From: Bacteroidota bacterium
Lineage (GTDB): Bacteria; Bacteroidota; Bacteroidia; Bacteroidales; Dysgonomonadaceae
DNA: 64,000 nucleotides
Assembly: GCA_023437305.1 (NCBI GenBank)
Contig: JAEZGN010000023.1
Location: forward strand, 310,001-374,000
Reading direction: 5' to 3'
In this document: one piece after another, positions 50,462 to 58,811 of the stretch
Position numbering within the stretch: position 1 is the stretch's first letter
Layout: each line of letters begins with the position of its first letter
Notes under the pieces: generated by a model
Database searches by the model: none
What the model saw: only the letters and a program-made list of their open reading frames with translations
What the model was told of the DNA's origin: nothing
Made by a program: the position numbers and the translations under genes

Positions 50462-52615
50462 ATGGATGTGTCTGTCAACAAGGTCTTTGAATTGGCAAGT
50501 GATATTGTCAAGCATACATCTCAGTCGGTTTTTCTCACAGGAAAAGCCGGAACGGGAAAGACCACCTTTTTGCATCATATACGTAAAACAATAGATAAAA
50601 ATGTGATCGTTGCAGCTCCAACAGGGGTTGCAGCCATCAATGCGGGAGGTGTGACCTTACATTCATTGCTACAACTGCCGTTCGAGCCATTTATCCCGAA
50701 CTTCGAAGGGAAAAAGAAGCTGGATTATCACTTCAAGCTTCGCAAATCGAAAATAGAGATGCTGCGTGAACTCGATTTGTTGATTATCGACGAAGTAAGT
50801 ATGCTTCGTGCCGATATGCTCGATGCTATCGACTATATGCTTCGCAGATACCGTAACAATCAGCAACCATTCGGAGGGGTTCAGATACTTTTTATCGGAG
50901 ATATGTTTCAGCTTCCTCCTGTAGTACAAACCGCAGAATGGGAACAACTGAAGCATTATTATCCATCACCTTTTTTCTTTCATGCGCAGGTACTAGATAA
51001 TTTCCCACTGCTCTATATAGAGTTAAAGAAGATATACAGGCAGCAAGACCAGCGATTTATAGATATACTCAATCGTGTGAGGAATAATTGTACCACTTCG
51101 CAAGATCTACAGATATTAAACCAAAAATATAACCCTGCATTCAGACCTGCTAAAGGTGATAGCTATGTTACACTATGTACTCATAATTATAAAACTGACC
51201 GGATTAACAATGAAGAACTGGCACAGCTACCGGGTAAAGGGTATGTCTTTAAAGGAGAGATAAAAGGAGATTTTTCTGAAAATTCTTTACCTACCGAATG
51301 TGAGCTTCTGTTGAAAGAAGGAGCTCAGGTTATGTTTGTGAAAAACGATGTTGGCGAAAATCGTCGATATTATAATGGTAAGCTGGCTACAGTGGTGCAA
51401 CTGAAAGAAGATTATATCCTTGTCAGATTCGAAAATGGAGATGAAATGGAACTGGAGCCCGACTCGTGGGTGAATGTCCGTTATTCGTTGAATGAGGAGT
51501 CGGGCGAAATAGAGGAAGAGGAATTAGGTTCATTTACACAATATCCGATACGTTTGGCTTGGGCTATAACCATTCACAAAAGCCAAGGGTTGACTTTCGA
51601 TAGGGTTATAATTGATGCCGGACAGGCTTTTGCAGCCGGACAAGTGTATGTGGCGCTTAGCCGTTGTACGTCGTTGGATGGCATTTTGCTATATTCTCCT
51701 ATAACTCAGCAGAGCATAAGTACTGATCCGTATGCTATAGAGTTTGCAAAAAAAGAGCAAGATATTGCCTATCTGGACGCAATACTTCAAAAAGAGAAAC
51801 CTCGTTACTGTGCGAAGCAATTAATCCGATATTTTGATTGGACGCCTTTCATTCGAAGCCTTCATTCATTGAATGAGCTGGCCGCAGAAAAGAAGATTCC
51901 CGAAAAAGAAGAGGTGCAGTCTATGATTGCTCAAATGTGCAGTAAGGCTATTGAGCAGCAAGAGATAGCTCAGAGCTTTATAAAAGAGCTGAATTATATA
52001 TTATCTGCTCCCAATCCTGATCTGACAAGATTGAAAGATAGAGTGCAAAAGGCAGCCGTGTATTTTCATAAAGATGTTTCTGAATGCATTATTTCACCAT
52101 TGATGCTGCATTTGGAGAGATTCAAAACGAAGTCGAAAGTAAAGGCATACTTAAATAAAGCCAACGAGGTATACAATACATTGCTCAGGCTCCTATCACG
52201 GATAGAGCATATCAACTATGGGAATATCAACCTAACTGAGGAATTAATCTTCTCGAAGGTAGAAGCTTCTTCCGAAAGTATTGTCTCACCTGAAAAAGTA
52301 AAGCCTCAAAAAGGGGATAGCCACCGACTCACGTTATCTCTCTTTACCGAAGGGAAATCGGTGAAAGAGATTGCCGCCGATCGAAATCTGTCGCCCACTA
52401 CCATAGAGGGACATCTTGTGACCTTTATCCTTACCGGAGAGTTAGATGTTTTAGAATTGGTTCCCGATAACAAAGTGCAATATATGCTTCCTGTAATCAA
52501 AAAGATGGGTGTAAAATCTTCTTTGTCGGAAATCAAGGAGAAATTACCCAAAGAATGCTCATACCTGGATATAAAAGCGGTAATTAATTATATTAAATAT
52601 CTTGATGGGAGATAA
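50462..52615 (+). CDS. PIF1-like helicase with C-terminal helix-turn-helix
   Basis: 717 residues. SF1B helicase core: Walker A GKAGTGKTT (residues 27-35), AAPTGVAAINAGG, Walker B LLIIDEVSMLRADML, GDMFQLPPVV, and motifs V/VI AITIHKSQGLTFDRVII and YVALSRCTSLDGI. After residue ~440 comes a helical region and, near 620-665, an HTH_40-type domain (LSLFTEGKSVKEIAADRNLSPTTIEGHL) of the kind also fused to RecQ. PIF1/RecD-like helicases unwind 5'-3' and resolve G-quadruplexes or stalled forks. Monocistronic; overlaps nothing. Confidence 0.92.
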   Translation: MDVSVNKVFELASDIVKHTSQSVFLTGKAGTGKTTFLHHIRKTIDKNVIVAAPTGVAAINAGGVTLHSLLQLPFEPFIPNFEGKKKLDYHFKLRKSKIEMLRELDLLIIDEVSMLRADMLDAIDYMLRRYRNNQQPFGGVQILFIGDMFQLPPVVQTAEWEQLKHYYPSPFFFHAQVLDNFPLLYIELKKIYRQQDQRFIDILNRVRNNCTTSQDLQILNQKYNPAFRPAKGDSYVTLCTHNYKTDRINNEELAQLPGKGYVFKGEIKGDFSENSLPTECELLLKEGAQVMFVKNDVGENRRYYNGKLATVVQLKEDYILVRFENGDEMELEPDSWVNVRYSLNEESGEIEEEELGSFTQYPIRLAWAITIHKSQGLTFDRVIIDAGQAFAAGQVYVALSRCTSLDGILLYSPITQQSISTDPYAIEFAKKEQDIAYLDAILQKEKPRYCAKQLIRYFDWTPFIRSLHSLNELAAEKKIPEKEEVQSMIAQMCSKAIEQQEIAQSFIKELNYILSAPNPDLTRLKDRVQKAAVYFHKDVSECIISPLMLHLERFKTKSKVKAYLNKANEVYNTLLRLLSRIEHINYGNINLTEELIFSKVEASSESIVSPEKVKPQKGDSHRLTLSLFTEGKSVKEIAADRNLSPTTIEGHLVTFILTGELDVLELVPDNKVQYMLPVIKKMGVKSSLSEIKEKLPKECSYLDIKAVINYIKYLDGR

Positions 52616-52618
52616 GAC

Positions 52619-53272
52619 CTATAGAATAGTGTATATGGCAATGATGTGACATAAACTTCCCATCAGAACGAATACATGAAAGACCGTATGCATGTATTTT
52701 TTCTTTGTCCACGAATAAAACAATGCTCCTATCACATACGATACGCCTCCCGCAATGAGCCAATATAACGCATCGATTTGACCTGTTTGAGATAGTACAT
52801 CGTAAAGAGGCTTGAATGCGACGAGGATAGCGCAACCCATCAGTACAAAGCAGACTGTTTCTAAGTTGCTGTGTTTCTTTAAGTTGGTAAAGCTCATGAT
52901 CAACCCTGTAATAGCGGCTACGCAAATGAAGGCAAAAAGACTCCAGCCCCATGCGCTTTCATTGCGAAGCACGATCAGCGTAAAAGGAACATAGGTGCCT
53001 GCTATATGCAAATAGATAGCGCTATGATCGAATTTACGAAGCAGACTTTTTCGTCTTTCGTGTGTGCATCCGTGATAGCAAGTGGATGTGATATAAGATG
53101 CCAGCATCCCGAACAAATAACCGATAACACTACCGATAGCCCAATTGTTACCACTGTTGATGGCGGCGGAGAGTAGCACGAAGCCCGCAGCAATTCCCAT
53201 TAGAATGCCTAATCCGTGGGATACGGTATTTGCGATTTCTTCTCCACGCGTATAATATTTAGCTGTACTCAT
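52619..53272 (-). CDS. trhA: TrhA/hemolysin III family (PAQR-like) membrane protein
   Basis: 217 residues from the ATG at 53270-53272; a TTG at 53338 would add 22 residues that do not fit the family. Seven hydrophobic segments. Conserved positions: YTRGEEIANTVSHGLG at the start, STCYHGCTHERRKSLLRKFDHSAIYLHIAGTYVPF with the Ser/His/Asp metal site, and the final HTVFHVFVLMGSLCHIIAIY with two His. The PAQR fold binds zinc and is related to ceramidases; bacterial members are linked to membrane-energy homeostasis. Stop is three bases from the convergent helicase stop, without a visible terminator. Confidence 0.92.
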   Translation of the reverse strand: MSTAKYYTRGEEIANTVSHGLGILMGIAAGFVLLSAAINSGNNWAIGSVIGYLFGMLASYITSTCYHGCTHERRKSLLRKFDHSAIYLHIAGTYVPFTLIVLRNESAWGWSLFAFICVAAITGLIMSFTNLKKHSNLETVCFVLMGCAILVAFKPLYDVLSQTGQIDALYWLIAGGVSYVIGALFYSWTKKKYMHTVFHVFVLMGSLCHIIAIYTIL

Positions 53273-53407
53273 TTTTATAATTTCTTTCTCCAAATTGCCG
53301 GTTTGGAAATTTTGTGCAAGATAAGGATTTGTTTCCAAATCACTAGAAGTAGTGATTGAAGGATATTATAAAAATATGTTTCTTTGCATTTTTTATAAAT
53401 AGAATCT

Positions 53408-55711
53408 ATGAAATTATATAACTCTACTAAAAAATTATTCTTTACCGTATCTTTATTATTCTCTTTCTTATTTGCGCTGGGCAAAGGTGAAATGCCTAAA
53501 GATACGTTATATACAGAATTGAAGTATGATATTGTTGTTCTCTCATCTACAAAAGAGACAAATAGTTTGAAATCGCTTCCGGCGGCAGTGTCGGTTTTCT
53601 CGCCTAAAAATTTGGACGGCTTGCAAGTGCATTCTATCAAAGACCTCAGTGCGATAGTACCGAATTATTTTGCTGCCGACTATGGTTCTAAAATGACTGC
53701 CCCGCTTTATATAAGAGGTGTTGGTGCACGTTCGGGTGAGCAAACAGTAAGTATGTATGTAGATAATATTCCTTATTTCAATACAACTTCGTTTGATTCC
53801 GAATTCTTTGATATCCAGCGTGTAGAGGTTCTGAGGGGAACACAAGGTACATTGTATGGACGTAATGCGATGGGTGGAATTATCAATATTTATACTTATT
53901 CACCACTAACTTACGAAGGAACGACAATAAAAATAGGGGGGGGTAATCACGGCCAGTTTTCGGGAAATGCTTCACATTATCAGCGGTTAAACAGTAAGAT
54001 GGGGTTTTCTGTAGGAGCTTACTACAAACAAGATGATGGTTACTTTAAGAATCTCTTTACCGGCAAAAAGGTTGATGATATGAAAAATGCGGGAGGACGT
54101 GCCAAGTTTGTTTGGGATATCAGTCCACGTTTGTCTGCTACATATTCTGTAAGTTTCGACTATGTAGATCAGGGAGCATTTCCGTATGCCAATATAGAGA
54201 CAGAGGAGGTAGATTACAACTCTGACAGCTATTACAAAAGAAAACTATTGACAAACGGGTTAGCGCTTCGCTATACCGGTCAGAGCTATGAGATTAACTC
54301 TACAACGGGCTATCAATACCTCAACGATGATATGAACATGGATCAGGATTATACAAGATTGTCGATGTTTCAAATTAATCAGAAGCAAAGGCAAAATTCA
54401 CTGAGTCAGGAGATCACAATAAAATCTACTAAGCCTTCTGATTATCAATGGTCGTTTGGCGGATATGGGTTTTATGACTACTTGCATACCACTCCTCCAG
54501 TATATATGATGTCGGACGGAATACAGAAATATTTGCAGGCTCCATTAACGGCTGTTGGGGCTCCGATTACTTTTACGGATGATCAGATAGACCTGAATGG
54601 ACAATATAAACGTCCGACTTATGGATTAGCTGCTTTTCATCAGTCAACATTCAATAATTTGTTCAAAGCAAAGGGACTGTCCCTTACTTTAGGTTTGCGT
54701 ATCGACTATGAAAAAACAAAGCTGGACTACAATGCCGAAACTGTAGCTAACTTTGATGTGAAGATACCCAACTCTCCGATGCCTCCAATGTCTTTTGCAG
54801 CAGATACTGCCATTGTAGGTACTAATTCTAAAGATTTTTTGGAGTTTCTGCCTAAAGCCGTATTAAAATATCAGATAAATGAAAACTCATTTGTATATGG
54901 TTCAGCGTCGCGCGGTTACAAAGCAGGGGGACATAATATTCAGATATTTGCCGATCTTCTGCAAGAAGCCCTCGAAGCTAAAATGATGGGTATGCTACCG
55001 CCGAGTATGGAGGGCGGTCATTCAGCTCCTGCCGGTACACCGGTTAACAACCGTATCTCTTATAATCCTGAATATAGCTGGAGTTATGAACTTGGCGGAC
55101 AAGTTGATATTATCGAAAATTCGTTGCAGGCAAACTTTGCCGTATATTATATGGATATACGCGATGTGCAAATAACCCAGTTTGTAAACAACAGGGGTGG
55201 ACGTATGGTAAGCAACGCCGGTAAAGCAGAAAGTAAAGGTTTTGAAATAGGCTTGAAAGCCCGCCCATGTAAAGGTTTTTATCTTTATGCGAATTACGGT
55301 TTGGCTGATGCTACATTCAAGGATAATAAAGTAAGGAATAATGCAGGAGAAGTTGTAAAAGACTATACAGGCAATCATATTCCTTTTGCTCCCGGTTCTA
55401 CATTTAGCATCGGTGGCAGTGTTTCGTATGATTTTAAACGGAATACATTGCTGGATAGAATAACCTTCGATACCAATTTTGCAGGAATCGGAAAAACCTA
55501 TTGGGCTGAAGATAATCTGATGTCACAAGGATTTTACGGAACACTTAATGCTAACCTCATTTTAGAAAAAAATATATTCTCTTTAGAATTCTGGGGTAAA
55601 AATATTCTCGATCGTGATTACAATACATTTTTATTTGGGTCAGACAGTAAATATTTTGCTCAGAAAGGAAAACCTATGCGTTGGGGTGCATCTTTGATAA
55701 TAAAGTTGTAA
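53408..55711 (+). CDS. TonB-dependent outer-membrane receptor
   Basis: 767 residues. Signal peptide (residues ~1-24), a plug domain (LPAAVSVFSPKNLDGL..., LYIRGVGAR, RVEVLRGTQGTLYGRNAMGG), then a 22-strand barrel ending in ...GASLIIKL with a hydrophobic final residue. It has no N-terminal carboxypeptidase-like domain and no SusD partner, so it looks like a siderophore/vitamin-type receptor and not a glycan importer. Substrate unknown; no cobalamin riboswitch lies upstream. An eight-G run at 53936-53943 inside the gene (coding Gly-Gly-Gly near residue 177-179) is unusual. Confidence 0.93.
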   Translation: MKLYNSTKKLFFTVSLLFSFLFALGKGEMPKDTLYTELKYDIVVLSSTKETNSLKSLPAAVSVFSPKNLDGLQVHSIKDLSAIVPNYFAADYGSKMTAPLYIRGVGARSGEQTVSMYVDNIPYFNTTSFDSEFFDIQRVEVLRGTQGTLYGRNAMGGIINIYTYSPLTYEGTTIKIGGGNHGQFSGNASHYQRLNSKMGFSVGAYYKQDDGYFKNLFTGKKVDDMKNAGGRAKFVWDISPRLSATYSVSFDYVDQGAFPYANIETEEVDYNSDSYYKRKLLTNGLALRYTGQSYEINSTTGYQYLNDDMNMDQDYTRLSMFQINQKQRQNSLSQEITIKSTKPSDYQWSFGGYGFYDYLHTTPPVYMMSDGIQKYLQAPLTAVGAPITFTDDQIDLNGQYKRPTYGLAAFHQSTFNNLFKAKGLSLTLGLRIDYEKTKLDYNAETVANFDVKIPNSPMPPMSFAADTAIVGTNSKDFLEFLPKAVLKYQINENSFVYGSASRGYKAGGHNIQIFADLLQEALEAKMMGMLPPSMEGGHSAPAGTPVNNRISYNPEYSWSYELGGQVDIIENSLQANFAVYYMDIRDVQITQFVNNRGGRMVSNAGKAESKGFEIGLKARPCKGFYLYANYGLADATFKDNKVRNNAGEVVKDYTGNHIPFAPGSTFSIGGSVSYDFKRNTLLDRITFDTNFAGIGKTYWAEDNLMSQGFYGTLNANLILEKNIFSLEFWGKNILDRDYNTFLFGSDSKYFAQKGKPMRWGASLIIKL
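53936..53943 (+). repeat. G8 homopolymer in the receptor gene
   Basis: Eight consecutive G in an AT-rich gene, coding three Gly. A one-base slip would frameshift after ~15% of the protein. Confidence 0.9.
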
Positions 55712-55743
55712 TTTAGTTTCATAAAAATAATTTGTACAAAAAG

Positions 55744-55780
55744 CTAGAAGATTTAGCGATTCTCAATCTTCTAGTTTTGT
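55744..55780 (+). terminator. Terminator of the receptor gene
   Basis: Perfect 10-bp stem CTAGAAGATT/AATCTTCTAG, then TTTTG. Confidence 0.8.
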
Positions 55781-55824
55781 CGTTTTAAATTGATGGACAT
55801 AAAATTACAATAATAATAAATGTT

Positions 55825-56697
55825 ATGAAAAATCTAATAATGTTTTTAATGTTTTTGCTTGCGTCTAATGTGTGTTTTGGACAAGCAGTGAATGTTTTTA
55901 GTAAACCGAATCAGCCAGAATATATACTTGTTGGGAGCGTATCAAGTAGTACAGATTGGGCAGGAAATGCAGACAGGGTCAGAGTAGAATTATTGGGAGG
56001 TGATTATGGAGATGGGCCACAATCGCGAATTATTTATGTTGTAGATACTAGGTATGAATGTAAAATAAGTAGAGAGTTTACGGCTGGTATACCAACAAGC
56101 ACTCACGCATTGAAGGTTTTTCAAAGAGATGCCCATAACTATGATGTAGTCATTGAAGTTTCTGGTTGGGGGGCCTATAATATTAGATCACATGCTTTAG
56201 GACATACGGTGTCTGCGTCTGATTTTAATTGTGTACCCTATGATATATCTGGTAAAAAAGATGTCTCCTCGCTTTTTGCCGTGAATACACTGATGGTAAG
56301 TGATAAGTATGGAAATTATGGAATTGGGGTGGAAAAACCTCAGTACAAATTGGATGTTTTTGGTACAATACGTTCTAAAGAAGTAAAGATAGAAGCTACA
56401 GGTTGGTCTGATTTTGTTTTTGCCGACGACTACAAACTGCCTTCACTCTTTGAGGTTGAAAATCACATTAAGGAAAATAAACATTTACCAGATATTCCGT
56501 CAGAAAAAGAAATTATGGCAGATGGTATTAGTGTGGGGGATATGCAAGCAAAACTTTTACAAAAAATTGAAGAATTGACATTGTATGTGATCGGGCAAAA
56601 TAAAAAAATAGAGAACTTGGAAAATAAAAATAATAAGCAAGAAGAACAGATAAAAGACTTGCAACAGAAAGTAAAAATGGTGGATAAGGTTTTCTAA
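55825..56697 (+). CDS. Secreted tail-fibre-like protein with C-terminal coiled coil
   Basis: 290 residues. Sec signal peptide (residues 1-19, cleavage near CFGQ). A beta-rich N-terminal part follows, then a segment typical of many Bacteroidetes surface proteins: GIGVEKPQYKLDVFGTIRSKEVKI and HIKENKHLPDIPSEKEIM with DGISVGDMQAKLLQKIEEL, as found before or in place of endosialidase-chaperone domains in fibre proteins. The last ~45 residues are a Lys/Glu/Gln/Asn coiled coil, probably trimerising. Cell-surface or exported; function unknown. Confidence 0.75.
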   Translation: MKNLIMFLMFLLASNVCFGQAVNVFSKPNQPEYILVGSVSSSTDWAGNADRVRVELLGGDYGDGPQSRIIYVVDTRYECKISREFTAGIPTSTHALKVFQRDAHNYDVVIEVSGWGAYNIRSHALGHTVSASDFNCVPYDISGKKDVSSLFAVNTLMVSDKYGNYGIGVEKPQYKLDVFGTIRSKEVKIEATGWSDFVFADDYKLPSLFEVENHIKENKHLPDIPSEKEIMADGISVGDMQAKLLQKIEELTLYVIGQNKKIENLENKNNKQEEQIKDLQQKVKMVDKVF

Positions 56698-56797
56698 ATA
56701 GACCTTTAAATCTTATTTTATTTTTTTATTAACCAGTTATAGATATCTCCGTTGATTTACTTGAATATTGTATTAGAGACAATTCAAATAAAAAATG

Positions 56798-56805
56798 TAA
56801 TTTTG
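56798..56805 (+). promoter_or_regulatory. Promoter -7 box of the RlmI-like gene
   Basis: TAATTTTG, 27 bases before the ATG. Confidence 0.45.
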
Positions 56806-56832
56806 TAGCTTCATTTCGACAGCTATTTAATT

Positions 56833-58020
56833 ATGAATTATAAAAAGGTCAAGCTAAAGCCTAAAAAAGAAGAATCGCTTAAGCGTTTTCATCCTTGGAT
56901 ATTCTCGGGAGCAGTACAGTCTAAAGATGAAAGTCTTACAGAAGGAGAAGTCGTTAACGTATATACAATCAACGATGAATTTATTGCTGTCGGTCATTAT
57001 CAGATTGGGAGTATAGAGGTTCGGGTATTATCTTTTGAAGAAGAAAATATAGATCTTGATTTCTGGAAGAAGCGCTTGTCTTCGGCTTTGGAATTGAGAA
57101 AATCAATAGGCTTATTATCTGATAATAATAATTCATATCGCCTTGTACATGGAGAAGGGGATCTTCTTCCCGGTCTTATTATAGATGTCTATGCCGAAAC
57201 GGCTGTTATTCAGTCTCATTCGGTAGGGATGCACGAGTCACGCCTGGTGATCTGTGACGCATTGAAGGCTGTGTTAGGAGATAATCTGAAAAATGTATAT
57301 TACAAATCGGAAACCACCTTGCCATACAAAGCCAATCTGGGAGCAGAAAATGAATATCTGTACAAAGGTGATTCTGTGAACGAAATAGCACTAGAGAATG
57401 GTTTGAAGTTTTATCCTGACTGGGTAAAAGGGCAGAAGACCGGTTTCTTTGTAGATCAGCGAGATAATAGAGCATTGCTCGAAAAGTATTCAAAGGGTCG
57501 GTCTGTACTAAATATGTTTTGTTATACAGGAGGGTTCTCTTTCTATGCTTTGCGTGGTGGTGCAAATCTGGTTCACTCGGTGGATAGCTCATCTAAGGCA
57601 ATTATGTTGACGAATAGGAATGTGGGGTTGAATTTTCCCGATGATAAACGACATGAAGCTTTTGCTGAAGATGCATTCAAGTTCTTGAGTGGTATCAATA
57701 AAGGAGACTATGATCTTATCGTCCTTGATCCTCCGGCTTTTGCAAAACACAGAGGAGCTATAAAAAATGCATTGCAAGGTTACAAGCGTTTAAACGCTGC
57801 CGCATTCGAAAAAGTAGCACCCGGAGGTATTGTGTTTACTTTTTCCTGCTCGCAGGTTATCAGTAAAGACGCTTTCCGTTTGGCTGTATTCAGTGCCGCT
57901 GCTTTGTCGGGTAGGAGTGTGAGAATATTACACCAGTTAAGTCAGCCCGCCGATCATCCGATCAATATCTATCATCCTGAAGGCGAATATCTGAAAGGAT
58001 TGGTATTATATGTAGAATGA
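56833..58020 (+). CDS. Class I rRNA large-subunit methyltransferase (RlmI-like)
   Basis: 395 residues. N-terminal PUA domain (residues ~1-80; FHPWIFSGAV and GEVVNVYTINDEFIAVGHY) binds RNA. The methyltransferase part has the SAM loop VLNMFCYTGGFSFYALRGG, the following acidic residue in HSVDSSSKAI, motif IV DPPAFAKH (Asn/Asp-Pro-Pro type) and the TFSCSQVIS segment with the Cys typical of m5C enzymes. RlmI makes m5C1962 in 23S rRNA; the same target is likely, not proven. Confidence 0.92.
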   Translation: MNYKKVKLKPKKEESLKRFHPWIFSGAVQSKDESLTEGEVVNVYTINDEFIAVGHYQIGSIEVRVLSFEEENIDLDFWKKRLSSALELRKSIGLLSDNNNSYRLVHGEGDLLPGLIIDVYAETAVIQSHSVGMHESRLVICDALKAVLGDNLKNVYYKSETTLPYKANLGAENEYLYKGDSVNEIALENGLKFYPDWVKGQKTGFFVDQRDNRALLEKYSKGRSVLNMFCYTGGFSFYALRGGANLVHSVDSSSKAIMLTNRNVGLNFPDDKRHEAFAEDAFKFLSGINKGDYDLIVLDPPAFAKHRGAIKNALQGYKRLNAAAFEKVAPGGIVFTFSCSQVISKDAFRLAVFSAAALSGRSVRILHQLSQPADHPINIYHPEGEYLKGLVLYVE

Positions 58021-58088
58021 TTGGGTTTTAGCCGATTCATTATTCTGGCTTCAAATTATCTTATATAGAGAGAAGTAGGCTGAAAAGA

Positions 58089-58134
58089 AGAAGCTAAAAA
58101 GTAACAATTCGAAATAGATGAGAAAGAGTCACTT
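58089..58134 (+). repeat. 46-base direct repeat, copy 1 (gene-junction remnant)
   Basis: About 41 of 46 bases match copy 2 at 58669-58714, exactly 580 bases downstream, including 24 identical bases (AAAAAGTAACAATTCGAAATAGAT is the shared core). It reads Glu-Ala-Lys-Lys-stop, then a spacer, then the start of the following lipoprotein gene. Confidence 0.9.
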
Positions 58135-58684
58135 ATTTTTTTCTTTATTATTATTTTGTTCGTGTAATTTGAAAAATTCTCCATCTAAAGCTATAGATGA
58201 AGATTTAAAATTACATACAATGATAGAGATAAAAGATACAATTTCGAAATTCAAGGATAGTATATCAATAGAAGTTGTATCTGGTGATAAGGATATTCTT
58301 AATGATTCAAAAGGGAGTTTGCAAGAAAAAGATACAATAATTTCTTATAATATATATGGATTGAGTTCCGAAGGAGCTGAGGCTATTGTAACGTATAAAA
58401 AGGGGAAAATAGCGAAATGTTTACTAAACATATATGGAGAGACAGGTCAATCTAACATCACATATAATTTTATAGATAATCTTGTAAAGATTGATAATAA
58501 AATATATAAATATAAGACTGATTTGTATAGGGCTAAAGATGGTACGAAATTGGAAAATGAGTTTAACTATATTCTTAATAGTGAGGGAAACTTGTTGAAC
58601 GGAGAGGCAGCAGAAAAAGATATTGAGGTTTATAAAGATTTAAAGAAATATATTCCTTTTGAATTAAGAGAAGCGAAAAAGTAA
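58118..58684 (+). CDS. Small lipoprotein from a former tandem gene array
   Basis: 188 residues. Lipoprotein signal (LFFSLLLFCSC, lipobox Cys at residue ~16), then a Lys/Asp/Ile-rich mature part with repeats of acidic and basic residues. No family recognised. The gene's start and end are embedded in the direct repeats at 58089-58134 and 58669-58714. The bases before it end in a copy of its own C-terminus (EAKK-stop), and those after it begin with a decayed copy of its own start. It therefore looks like the one survivor of a tandem duplication. Confidence 0.75.
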   Translation: MRKSHLFFSLLLFCSCNLKNSPSKAIDEDLKLHTMIEIKDTISKFKDSISIEVVSGDKDILNDSKGSLQEKDTIISYNIYGLSSEGAEAIVTYKKGKIAKCLLNIYGETGQSNITYNFIDNLVKIDNKIYKYKTDLYRAKDGTKLENEFNYILNSEGNLLNGEAAEKDIEVYKDLKKYIPFELREAKK

Positions 58685-58714
58685 CAATTCGAAATAGATT
58701 AAGAAGTGTCACTT
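58669..58714 (+). repeat. 46-base direct repeat, copy 2 (gene-junction remnant)
   Basis: Covers the last codons of the lipoprotein gene (REAKK-stop), a spacer, and a relic start in which ATG became ATT; the frame continues as a hydrophobic signal-like peptide to a TGA near 58760. Confidence 0.9.
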
Positions 58715-58762
58715 TTGTTACCTTTTGATGTTTAATGTTTTGATTGCTATGTGTTTGTGAAT
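58715..58762 (+). pseudogene. Remnant of a second lipoprotein copy (signal peptide region)
   Basis: Continuing the frame of copy 2 gives Ile-Lys-Lys-Cys-His-Phe, then a hydrophobic stretch (YLLMFNVLIAMCL) and a stop. It parallels the intact neighbour's MRKSHLFFSLLLF start but has lost the ATG and the rest of the gene. Confidence 0.5.
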
Positions 58763-58811
58763 ATTCCATTTTGTCACCTGATTGATAGAAATAAAGAGTT
58801 ATCTACATAAA

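Noticed and set aside
53408..55711. Assigning the receptor to B12 uptake (BtuB)
   Set aside because: No cobalamin riboswitch upstream and no btu genes next to it; the substrate cannot be read from the sequence.
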